The notes under the pieces: model-generated
The model's input: only the letters and a program-made list of their open reading frames with translations
Told to the model about the DNA's origin: nothing
Databases searched by the model: none
In this document: piece after piece, positions 21,950-31,712 of the stretch
Layout of the letters: the number at the start of each line of letters is the position of its first letter
Numbering within the stretch: position 1 is the first letter of the stretch
Origin: Aspidiotus rigidus
Taxonomy: Eukaryota > Arthropoda > Insecta > Hemiptera > Diaspididae
Reading direction: 5' to 3'
DNA: 64,000 bases
Assembly: GCA_035079385.1 (NCBI GenBank)
Contig: JAVHKY010000038.1
Span: forward strand, 2,480,001 to 2,544,000
Translations under genes and position numbers: made by a program

Positions 21950-22687
21950 CTTGGTCAAAAGTAAACGTAATTAATAGATTGTTTAAAGAGGTTCTAAATA
22001 AAATTAAGCAGCGTGGCATCGAGTTTGTTATAGCGACGCGGCCGCGGGTGCGTACCGGGTATTCGATGTCCGCATCGCTACGATACCCGAACCCGATGAA
22101 CACGCAACATCCGAAAGCAACTGCAACGCCACGCTACGTAAACGAGTGTTACAACGCGCGCGTTGGATTGTGAACGAAGCGCGTACTTCTTGTTCTGCGT
22201 TCGGTAAGGCGCGCGAGCCAGCTATGGGTATGGCGCCGATCATATTATTGATTATAAAACCATGTTCCCCCACTCCGACAATTTTGGGGCAAATATATGT
22301 TATAAAGGTAGGTGTGATTTATAACATAATTATATATGATTTTTGTTGTCGCACCTCTTGATTATCCCAATAAATATGAACTTTAAAATTTTGAAATCGA
22401 TATATCGAGATCGATATTTTCATCTGAGGTTCTGAAAAAATTACAGAAAGTTGCTTCTGTTTAACACTATTTTTCCAGAAAAGTATGGAATTTTTCATTC
22501 GATAGAAAAAATGTAAAAAAATAATTCTTTAAAATTCAAATATTTGGCCATATTGAGCGTTTGGAGAGGGGTGGGGGCCCAAAAACTTGAGGGTATGTTT
22601 CATTTACCCCAAGGTAACGTCCTAAATAAATATTTTCAAAATTCGGCTCGGGGGCAATTTTGACATTCTTAATGATTCATGCTCTTT
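21950..22687 (-). repeat. Right 738-bp inverted arm
   Basis: Reverse complement of 18801-19538, same length. One clear difference is GTTATCTTGGG in the left arm versus GTTACCTTGGG here, and another lies near the outer end (AAAGAGTATG versus AAAGAGCATG). Near-identity contrasts with the inner arms. Confidence 0.85.
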
Positions 22688-24735
22688 GGTATGTATCCAC
22701 TCATGATAGTTTTTCAGCCGGCATCGCCTTTTCGATTGTGCGACCTTTCAGTGAAATCCATCTGATAAAAAATTAATCATCATCATTTTTGCAATTACAT
22801 TAGCTAGCTAGAGATACCGACAGTCAAGAAGAGAAAGGGATAGAGATTCGACGAAGTATCGAATTTTACGTTCAGCAAAATACGTGTTTCGATAAACCAT
22901 CGTGTGTCGGTCCTGAGAATAAAGTTTTTCGCGTTTTGATCATCCAATTTCGCACACATGTATAAAAGCGAAACGAGATCCATATTATTCAGGAACGGAA
23001 ATGAAAAAGGGCCGAAAGCTAAAGTACATTTACACTCTGTGCGACGCGGTGTCAATGACTTTATCGTAATTCTTTCAGATCAACGAGCGAAAAATATATA
23101 ACTTTCATACTATACAGTATACGTTTACGTAGTGTACAATCGCGTACACAGGCTGTATGTGTACAACGAACGTGTATCGCATCTTCAGCCCGTATAAATT
23201 ATTCAAGATTAATTAGACCTTGTGCTCGTTGCCAAAATTCAGCATTCGGCTGATTCAAACAGATAGAGACAGAGCGAGAGGGCGTTTACGCGTGCGAGAA
23301 AGAGAGAGATACAGAGAGTAGTTTATAAATTTACGCGCATTTTCGAGAGTCCTAACCCAAAAGCCTACGCTTTCAACTTATATGATACATATACCCAATC
23401 TATAGATACGCTAATATAGTGTGTACACGACTGCCCTACACTAAAAAATGCATGTACCGGTACCGGCAGTCACTGCACCACCGCGTGATGTGTACAGCAC
23501 GAAATTTATACAATAACGTAGTAACTAACGACCCAAATTTATTTTCGAAAAACGAGCTTCCGCGAGTATATATTTTATAATTGAGAATATCGTGGAAAAA
23601 TTAACTATAATTTTATTTGAGTAGTATAACGCGCGAGCCTCGCGAACCGCCTCCGTACGCGTTGAAAAGTTTACATATTATCGCTGTGTACGCGAACTGC
23701 CTCTCTTGAATATTTATTTGCGCGGACACGATACACTAATACGATCTATCCGGTAGATAATATGGGTTTGAAAATGATAGAATTCGTGAAACAAAGTTTC
23801 TAAACTGCATACATATTACACCCGACAGCGCCAACTAATATCGAGGAAGAGCAAAAATCGGTTTCTACAAGTACCTATATATCGGTGAGAACCGAACACG
23901 TTTTCATAATGATCGGCTGCGGTTGAATTTTACATCTGTACGGGTATATTTATTGTAATCTTACATTATACGCCTATTAGTCCGATTTTTTCGCAGCGAC
24001 CAAGGTTTCGCTCTTGTTCTCTTTTCACAATACAGTATCATAAATTACTCTTCGATCGATGAATCTTCATTCGGCGAAACGTAGATCCTTGTAGCCTTCA
24101 CCGAGTAATCGAGAACTTGACCCTGAACTGTAGACCTATGGAGCTAATCCATATCTTGAAGTTGAATGCTGGAAAATCAACCTTCGAATTGCTAACCTTA
24201 ACCCAAATTCGGGTTGCACTGCTAAGCTTCTTCGACACAAAGGAGAGTTTCGCAGCTCAAGTAGATATCTAGTCCAGGCCTTCTCAATTCGCGGCGTTGG
24301 TAGGTACGTATTTCACCTGAGGACTGTTATAGGGATTATTTTATTGCGCAAAAATGCAACGCTCTCCTTTTCAAACAATCAACGTAGCTGAGAAATGTAA
24401 TCACGCTACTGAGCATACTCCACCGAACACTAACGTCAGGAGCCAAATAGGCCAGTCGTGATAAGCGGTGGGCAATAGTCAACATCCATCGATAATTTTT
24501 GAAAATCCAACGATACTATCGATAATGATATCAAAATTTCATTCGGATAATTTTGGCTTCCAAAACAAAAATTGTTCTCATTTCTTAATCCCCATTACCC
24601 GGGAGCAATTTAAAGCTAGAAATTGAAAACAGGGCGTAATCGAAGAGTGGAAGTAGAATCCGGAAGAATAACTATGTGAACCAATATCTATCTGCTAACT
24701 TGTGTCACGACAAAAACGGAAGTCCGCAATTTCAA
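22688..24735. other. Unassigned region
   Basis: AT-rich unique-looking DNA with many CpGs; contains a GA-rich microsatellite-like stretch at 23262-23318 and CGATA-type short repeats at 24487-24530. No domain-bearing ORF. Possibly host intergenic or intronic sequence. Confidence 0.45.
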
Positions 24736-24739
24736 CCAG

Positions 24740-25110
24740 TCGCCTTCAGTCGTGATGAGTGACCCTCCAGGAAAAAGGTTTGAAGGAGCTAATCCTCTTA
24801 AAGATGAAGAGACCCTGGCGAATGTTGTATCTGATCTGGCGGTGAAGACAGTGCCCAGCGTAAATATCAAAAGAAGTGCGTTGGAATGGTTTGTAACATC
24901 TTCCTCTCTCGCATAAGTAACGCGAGAAGTCTTCCTACGTCTTCGAAGTTTACGACATGCTCGACCATGGACCAAGGAAAACGACCTCTTCTGTTTTCTG
25001 GCAAAGAGGTTAGAAATCTCAATAATAAGAGTAAGTCACCATGAAACAAGAAAGATACGCAGAAATGATCGAGATAATAAAAATTTCAAGTTACTTGATA
25101 GAGGCCGACA
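24740..25110 (+). pseudogene. Penelope-like fragment (plus strand)
   Basis: Plus-strand reading gives DEETLANVVSDLAVKT-PSVN, matching the NANTLANVVADLEIKIGPGVN block of the 3288-5627 ORF. Further on, SSYV--VYD-LDQ/KEND-F--AKRLEI matches the SSYVSKVYDVLDQCGAKEN block. The DKG-bearing stretch between them is partly deleted and the frame shifts. Covers only the region N-terminal to the RT palm. Confidence 0.7.
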
Positions 25111-25134
25111 GGTAGTCCAGTCAATAAAGAATTT

Positions 25135-25455
25135 TCATGTGACATACATGTGATGGAAGGTCTTTTTTTGCAATGTGCTCAGGATAACCCCCTGATTAAA
25201 ATACCGATGAGTCCTACGCGCTCCGCCCCCAAAAAGCCCTCCCACGGCCCCCTTCATCCACAAAATTCGGTTCTTTGCAATTTTCTCGAAAACTAAGCAT
25301 TTTAGAGAAAAAAGTTTCAAACAAAAGTTGTTCTTCGTAAAATTTTTCATTTGTTACCCTAGGTTAATTGGTTGGTCCGAAAATTGCCAAATAAGTACCT
25401 CATTTTGTTCTTACGAGCCATTTTTTGCGTTATATCGGATTTTTTCAATTTTGTC
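25135..25455 (-). repeat. Dispersed repeat R (minus copy)
   Basis: Inverted partner of 17100-17445. It lies next to the Penelope fragment. The two R copies flank the 18.8-22.7 kb inverted-repeat block at unequal distances. Confidence 0.65.
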
Positions 25456-26030
25456 CCTAACGCATTTGGTGAATCCATGTCCCTGTAGACCCTCTGGCGC
25501 ACCCGATTTCATCAGGTCGAGCCAAGAATGCAAACAGACGGTTCTTGTACAAGAGTATAATATCAGAACCGTCTCACAGATATTAATTCGAATGCGATTG
25601 TTTCAATTGTGTTCTTCGTCCCATAGCTTAAGACTTTGTCAAACAAATTCACATTCAAAGTGCTAGGTCTTTCATCTTTGTGTCGGCGTAATTGAGAAAT
25701 TTCCTGGGGGGGGTGTTAAAAATTTCAAAAAGGGACGAACGATGAAAATAAATATATGCATGAATGCACGTATTTACAACAGAGTTGCCACTTTTCTGGA
25801 AGTCAGAGAAAAGTCAGGGATTTTTTTGTTCCTGGAAAAGTCAGGGAATTTTGAGAAATTTCCCAAAAGTCGGGAAAATCCTTACTTTTGATTCATTTTC
25901 CGCGCGATTTGCGATAAAGAAAAAAAAGAAAAGTTTATTCATAAGAACGAGCAAATGAAGTTGCAAAAAAAGTCATGGAAAAATATTAAAAATAGCAACC
26001 CTGTACAAGTGAACAGGAGATTAGTTAATC
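25456..26030. other. Unassigned region with a short dispersed-repeat signature
   Basis: 25790-25985 holds repeated AAAGTCAGGGAnTTTT and GGAAAATCC-like motifs, with a (GA)AAAAAAAG stretch, resembling short non-autonomous repeats common in arthropods. No ORF supported. Confidence 0.35.
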
Positions 26031-26031
26031 A

Positions 26032-26435
26032 TTAATATTCGAATTTTCTCGGTTCTGTAGCAAGCTGATTGATCACCTCTGAAGCTGTAATATCTATTTC
26101 CCCGTGCACATTAAGAATTGCGAGGCCATTTAAGCGGGTTTCAGCATTTGTGTTCCGGAAGAACGTCTTTAATATTTTTAGACATGAATAGCTGCTTTCT
26201 GCCTCCGCAGTTGTGGCACTTAGTTGGGAAATTCGGCTGGGCAGTTATTGAGCGCCTCAACTGCAGTTTTGGGATTGTCCAATCGCTCTAAATACCTACT
26301 CCACACTCTCGATTCACTACAACATTGCAATTGTGAAAATCCAAGAAAGGGTAAAAGGTGGAGACACGATAATACCGCTCTATGGTTTCTACACTCATAA
26401 ACTTTGGAAGCTTCGTATTTACGCCACTGGCTCAC
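26032..26435 (-). pseudogene. hAT-family transposase C-terminal (dimerisation) remnant
   Basis: On the minus strand, SATTAEAESSYSCLKILKTF, then ETRLNGLAILNVH and a short Glu/Ile tail ending at the TAA 26032-26034 match the C-terminal hAT dimerisation region. The hallmark in family members is a TTA-AERSFS-LK-IKT stretch followed by a R-L-GLA-L--H motif. Here ESSYS replaces the usual ERSFS. The upstream part is in another frame (KTAVEALNNCPAEFPN) and the catalytic part is missing. It could belong to a transposon or to a domesticated TTF/ZMYM-type zinc-finger gene; the frameshift favours a dead copy. Confidence 0.6.
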
Positions 26436-27335
26436 GCTCTTTCAGCACGTGTGCTGGAGTTTGACCTGCAAGATAACAGTGGCTACAGGCGTTTCTCTTT
26501 TCTTCATTTTGTGGAAATATAGCTTCCAAAAGTACCACGCCCTCTTAAACCCTGATTAAATCGAAAAAGCAAGATGGGATTTCTACACCTGATTTTCCCA
26601 GGAGTTACTTTGTCCATTTTCTGTGTGGACAATACTCCCACTCGCTTGACCACTTCCTCATTGCTTCCTTGCATAGGCTAGACCCTAACTCGTTTATGCT
26701 TTCCACCTTGCCTGGGGACGTCAACAGGCTTTTGCCTATAAGGGAACTGCTTTTTTTTTTTTTTTTGCAGGACAATGTCTCGCGCTGCAAGTTCATATTT
26801 TGCTGGAATGCAATTGCATATGACAGTTGCGGATAAATATGACGATATACTCTGTGTTCTGTCACGGAGTAGACACGCACCTGAAACTCTCGAAGGACGA
26901 TATTTGTCCAGGAGTTGACAATTTTCGTCAAGGACCCAACGATATTCGTTAGGGGACAAGATTCGCCCAAATTTACAATATTTGCAAAAAGGAGAGACGT
27001 TGGAACGATATTCGATCTGTAGTTCAAAAGCCTAGACCCAACGATATTCGCCCAAAATTACGATATTCACAAAGAGAGAGAGAGAAAGAAAGAGAACTGC
27101 GCAAGAAAGGACAACTACGCATGCGGTTCGTGACAATGGTGTTTTTCGGTAGGCAGTGCACCTGCTTTCAAAGGCTAAGCTTTACAGTTTTGATTTGGTA
27201 ATCAGTAATGTTTTACATCCTAAGATACTGTATTATTTGGTGCCCAGGAATATTAGTAACATCTGTCAATATACTTAGCTACACTTAGTAACTTTGATCG
27301 GTGAGTAAACACTAGGTAGGCTCCTGTGATACCCT
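26436..27335. other. Unassigned region with ACGATATTCG repeats and a GA tract
   Basis: CCAACGATATTCG or variants occur at about 26935, 27011 and 27038 and in less exact forms nearby; 27067-27096 is a GA-rich microsatellite. The 140-codon frame at 26605-27027 crosses these repeats and a poly-T run and is not credible as a gene. Confidence 0.4.
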
Positions 27336-27339
27336 GTCG

Positions 27340-28150
27340 CATTGTTCTTCTGCCAGTGGAATTATAGCCATAGGTTTTCCTGCGTAGCATCATTGGTTTG
27401 GGTCACATCCTCATTCTTAGCATGAGGCTCCGAGCCAAGTCTGTTGTCGATCCAGACTCCCGAGTACTTTATCAGTGCCTCTTGGAATATTCGTACTACC
27501 GAAATCTTGATGGGAGGACCAATATCATGTATATTCCTATTCAGCACTACGAGCTCAGTTTTCCGCACATTCAACCATATCCTCTTCAATTTTAACAATA
27601 TTCGACATTACTTTTTCATATAATTCTCCCACACTCTCCCTTGTGATTAGGAGTATAAAGTGTCATCAGCGTAGACAAAGGTATAGGTCCATCTCTTCTT
27701 CAGATTCTTCATAATGTAGTTGTACCCAATATTCCAAAGTAGACAGTCAACCACCCTACCCTTTGGACAGCCTCGTTCGAGGTTTATACTGCTTTCTCTG
27801 AGTATCACCCTTCTGCCTTTGAAGTAGCTCTTCATTATTTCAATAAGGCATCCTGGGATGGAATATCCTTGAAGCTCATCCATGATTCAATGCCCGTAGA
27901 GATGGTCAAAGGCACCGCACCGCGTATATCGAGTGAAACCACCGCCGGTACCTTGCTGGCTTTCTTTATTTTCTCCGGCCTCTTTGTTATGGTCAATATG
28001 CAGTCTTTGCAGCTTCTGTTCTTTCTGAAACCATACTGGCTTTCAGATAGTTTCCAATCCATTGCCGTGTACATTGCTCTAGTAGCTTTCCCAATGTGGG
28101 TAACATTGGCAAGGGCCGGTATGTTCCCTTCACTCTTTGGCACCAAGAAA
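27340..28150 (-). pseudogene. R1/jockey-type LINE reverse transcriptase fragment
   Basis: Minus-strand blocks in RT order: GK--E-CT-QWI, SESQYGFRKNRSCKDCILTI (RT motif 0/1), KVPAVVSLDIRGA (the catalytic FD-- motif decayed to DIRGA), RRVILRESSINLERGCPKGRVVDCLLWNI (the GCPQGSVLGPLLWNI motif, altered) and TYTFVYADDT (catalytic YADD intact, about 27657-27690). Beyond it come KTELVVLNR and IKYSGVWIDNRL, the usual thumb region of R1-clade LINEs. Frames shift several times and both the endonuclease and the C-terminal part are missing. Confidence 0.75.
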
Positions 28151-28155
28151 TTAGT

Positions 28156-28505
28156 CCTGAACTTAGCCCAAGCCCAGAGTTCTCAGAACCTCTTTCCACT
28201 TTCGTACACTCGCCCTTACCACCAACTTTTTATCCTCTTGTCTTCCAGTTCCCACAACTTCCAATTATAAACGAATCTGTCTCCTTCATAACGACCAACC
28301 TCCCTCGAAACATGTTCCTCTCCAATTCTAGCCCTGAACTTAGCCCAAGCCCAGAGTTCAGAACCTCTTTCCACTTTCGTACACTCGCCCTTACCACCAA
28401 CATTTTATCCTCTCGTCTTCCAGCTCCCACAACTTCCAATTATAAACGAATCTGTCTCCTTCATAACGACCAACCTCCCTCGAAACATTTTCCTCTCCAA
28501 TTCAA
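28156..28505 (+). repeat. 177-bp tandem duplication inside the LINE fragment
   Basis: CCTGAACTTAGCCCAAGCCC starts both units (28156 and 28333). They differ by a few substitutions and a 2-bp gap after CCCAGAGTT. The better LINE copy at 43.9-44.1 kb has the segment only once. Confidence 0.8.
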
Positions 28506-28975
28506 TCACCTCCTTAATAAATCGTTCATAGCCAATTCCCTCTCATCTCTCCCCTTGGACTCCCCCTCAACCTAAAATACGTCTCGATTGCACAGAAATT
28601 CCCCAAATTCGACAAAATTGTTTATACTCCAAGAATATCATCACTACACACTTAGCCTCTCCGACGGGTCTAAAACATCCAATGAAGCATTTCAGGCATA
28701 CTCGATCTACGGGAAAGAAAATAGTTTTATAATACATCCGCAGAATAGCTTCCATATTTGCAGCCGAACTTAATATGGTCATATTCACCTGCCTCTCCCA
28801 TGGCAAATTCCTTTTCATCGACTCCCTTTTCACTTCGCTCTTTTACAGACCCATACAACTATACAACGCATTCTTCTCACTTTTCTCGCCTTAGACTCAA
28901 TGAACACCCAAATAATATTTTCATATGGATCCCCGGGCACATCGACCCTCTCAGAATATGACTAACTCATAATCG
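28156..28975 (+). pseudogene. LINE fragment (linker to RNase H), plus strand, with internal duplication
   Basis: Nucleotide similarity to the antisense of 43400-44110: AAACTTAGC-CA..., TTCCCACAACTTCCAAT, AATTCAATCACCT and, near 28916-28952, TATGGATCCCCGGGCACAT (IWIPGH). A 177-bp segment is duplicated in tandem (28156-28332 and 28333-28505, about 95% alike). The fragment abuts the R1-like fragment at 28150 in opposite orientation. No intact frame across it. Confidence 0.72.
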
Positions 28976-29039
28976 ATGATGATTAGCTCACTAGATTCAG
29001 AAGTCATCAACCCTACATGCGCCGATCCAGACGATCACT

Positions 29040-29172
29040 TTGGGGGGGGGGCATAATCCAAAAAAAGTCTGAAGGGCCTTTTTTTTACATTTCCTTCGAA
29101 ACCACAGATTTTTTTTTTTTTTTTTTGGGGGGGGAGGGGGAACATGGTCTCTTACCCCCCCCCCCCCCCCGT
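29040..29172. repeat. Cluster of long homopolymer runs
   Basis: Within about 130 bp: a G run at 29041, T7 near 29080, an 18-T run at ~29109, G8AG5 at ~29127 and a C run of about 18 at 29154-29171. Likely low-complexity expansion; also a place where assembly error is probable. Confidence 0.6.
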
Positions 29173-29339
29173 AGATCCGCGCTGACCCTAGTCCAGTTCA
29201 AGGAAATTGGAAGTCTTACACAAAACTGTACCAAAAGTTGCAAGATCGCGTGCAAAAAATGTTTAGTCGGTATTGAAATCAATAAACACTCAAACTTATT
29301 TCGTCATTATTCTGACATGCAGACAGCGAAGTGATTAAG

Positions 29340-31190
29340 GAAAATAAACAAGTTCTGCTCCATTGATCACATCTAGCATGGGAAAAGACTCAAGAGATCA
29401 AATAAACACTTCTTCAACGCGGCCAACACCGATACAATCTTGAATAGTAGCAAGCGAAATTATGAATTCTGTGGGTTCAAACCGAAACGAAACTCAAATG
29501 ACATCCTTTTCTCCTAGATCTGAACCTGGGGCTTTCAGTGGCAACAAGGAAAGCTAAATATACTAGAAAAACGACTGTGATACAACCATATGTCTGGTAG
29601 GATGTAGCTGACTCGTTGATCTCAAGCCTTGCAGCCAACCGTAAGTCGTAAGCTAGCTTGTTATCGAGTCACTACTACCTTAGTAACTCTCAGAGCCCAA
29701 GTTAGGTAGAATTCATAAAGATCAGACAAGAGACAGTTTCCTCGGGGAAGGGGACAAACTGATGATATTGGCGTCTCCCGAAGAGGACAGACTTCACCTC
29801 ACGTCCATAAATACGAGTGAGCCTACACCCAGCGAGTACGTGTATCAAGAATAAATTAAGGCTTACCTGATCTGCAAGCTCACATTTACTTGCGGATTCA
29901 CCATACCAGCGAGAGTTTCTTAAATAGAAAAGGCCACGCGTACGCAGTCCAATAGCGAGATGAACGTAGCGTCAATAGTTGTAACAGAACGTCTAACACG
30001 TATCGCAAAAAATTCGAATACTTGCAGAGCGCACAGATACAGTCAACATCACAACACGCACATCAAGATACAACTGACTAGACTGACACTTAGCCAGCAT
30101 TCTTTACGAGCGTTCAGGTAGAATCATGCAGAAGATAAGCGACTTCGATAGAGTCCTTATCTCTTACCCATTTTCAATCCCAACTCGTAGATACCTGCTA
30201 TGTATAATTTTGACACTGATCAGAAAGCTTTACACGATGCGCGGCTGGTGCCAAGAATAGACACGTGAGACACATCGTCGTCTCCGCCATGCAATTTACC
30301 TCCAGCTTCTTCCAGTCAGCAGTCAACTAGAAAACTTGCGGGTTGAGGAATTTCCTAATAAAATACAAATCATAAAGCTCAAACATCAGTATAGTAGGAA
30401 GTTGTTGTCCTGAAGGGCAAAATTATCAACATTAAGGAACTACGCAATACGATTAATTTATCCAGATTGGACAGGCAGTCCGCAGGATTGACAGAATGCG
30501 CTATCAAAAATTGATTTCAATATCAATCACCAAGAAGACAAAATAACGCTTAAACTATAAAGGTGGGGTTTCCTTCTTCTGGTAATAATTTACAGAAACG
30601 ATAGATTTCAAATCCAAGTTTCTTCAAAATCTCTAACACCAATTACTACTCGGGGAATGTCTGAAGGGAGCAGCCCTACCATGGAAAAATCATTCTTAGG
30701 TCGTTCAAAGTCATGAAAAGAAAAATTTGGCATTGATCAAAAATTGGCAAGCCATTCTTATACAAAACTGGAAAACTTACAAAGGGCGAATGGTTCGTCC
30801 CAAAGGTTGGTATGCGACGAAATTTTTGAAATTCTTCCTGAACCACCGTATCTAGGAGTAGGAGCCAACGATAAATATAGCAGTACCTTGAAGTAGGTTT
30901 GGTTTACGCTCAGAACGGAGCTCTTCAATACCCCCATTCCAGAGTCTCATTAGAAAACTTCATCGAAATTAATATCAAAACGACTTCTCTCCAGTTAAAT
31001 AAACATTTACAATTCATTAGGACTGGCGCATATTACAATGGACCATGGCACTAGATTTCGGTCGCTATCCGGTCATGCCCTAAATACACTGATGGCTGTG
31101 TCTCCTCGAGGGTCATAATGAGCATGCTTCTCGATAGCTAGCTCCTTGCTGTGCCTTAGTCGTAGAGTAACCGTAGATTCTTTCATCTAC
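29340..31190. other. Unassigned region without long ORFs
   Basis: About 1.85 kb in which no frame of 60 codons or more is open on either strand and no transposon motif was recognised. Base composition is unremarkable (more balanced than 10-12 kb). Could be an old, fully eroded element. Confidence 0.4.
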
Positions 31191-31199
31191 TCGCCCACA

Positions 31200-31450
31200 C
31201 CTTACGTCAGTCTTATCTCTTGCATCATATATCAAGATGTAATTAAGAGCTGCATTCAGATGTAGACCAAGGAGAAGATTCACACATATCCTGGTGGATA
31301 ATGGAGGAATTTAGCAATTTTCCTACTCGTAGACATTCCAACTAACCGGCCCCTACATCTGTCTCATTTCTTGTATCACGGTCCCCATCTTATTCAAGAT
31401 ATGATAGAGAGCTGTGCGCAGATGTGGGCCAGAGAGGAGATCCACACGTC
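31200..31450 (+). repeat. Diverged direct duplication next to a Penelope copy
   Basis: CAGTCTTATCTCTTGCATCA...GAGCTGCATTCAGATGTAGACC (31208-31270) and CTGTCTCATTTCTTGTATCA...GAGCTGTGCGCAGATGTGGGCC (31361-31430) align with about 75% identity. Old duplication, non-coding. Confidence 0.45.
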
Positions 31451-31459
31451 AACACCCTA

Positions 31460-31712
31460 CGGGACCGGAAGAAGACATACTCAAACGAGTATTAAAAACG
31501 GAGTAATTTACTATAGCCACAGAAATTTAACGACACCGAAGCCCTTTCGATTAAACAATCATAGTCAACGGAGACTTGAAAGCGACTGAACCAACTCCGG
31601 CTGTAAACTAGAAACATAAGAGGAAATTAGGATTGAACCAGCGAGCCATCACGATGTGAATCATACTCGTAAACTAGTTCAATCAACGCCTTATCAGGAA
31701 TGTACCAGGTGT
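31460..31712 (-). repeat. Inverted copy of a Penelope 3' end (pseudo-LTR)
   Basis: Matches 1370-1640 in direct orientation and the reverse complement of 33690-33955: CATACTCAAACGAGTA, GCCACAGAAATTTAACGACA, TTTCGATTAAACAATCAT and ATCATACTCGTAAACTAGTT. It directly adjoins the 5' end of the plus-strand copy 31713-33960, so that copy has inverted termini. This structure is described for Penelope-like elements. Confidence 0.8.

Larger units (their letters stand above)
18801..22687. mobile_element. 3.9-kb composite inverted-repeat (foldback-like) element
   Basis: Outer arms of 738 bp each (18801-19538 and 21950-22687) are reverse complements with only about two mismatches seen. Inside them lie inverted arrays of a ~153-bp tandem unit (19845-20700 and 21060-21640) and a diverged palindrome around a centre near 20907. 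The whole block could fold into a long hairpin. No transposase or RT motif is present, so this is either a non-autonomous foldback-type DNA transposon or a local inverted duplication. The left end abuts a LINE fragment. No convincing target duplication: GGTAGCATC and GGTATGTAT at the flanks are only weakly alike. Confidence 0.7.

Noticed and set aside
24688..24975. 95-codon minus-strand ORF
   Set aside because: Antisense of a plus-strand Penelope fragment.
26605..27027. 140-codon minus-strand ORF
   Set aside because: Crosses ACGATATTCG repeats and a poly-T run; no domain.
28096..28575. 159-codon plus-strand ORF
   Set aside because: Spans the junction of two LINE fragments and a tandem duplication; a chance chimera.
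29040..29172. G-quadruplex regulatory element
   Set aside because: Long G and C runs lie among other homopolymers with no gene nearby; low-complexity or assembly noise is more likely.
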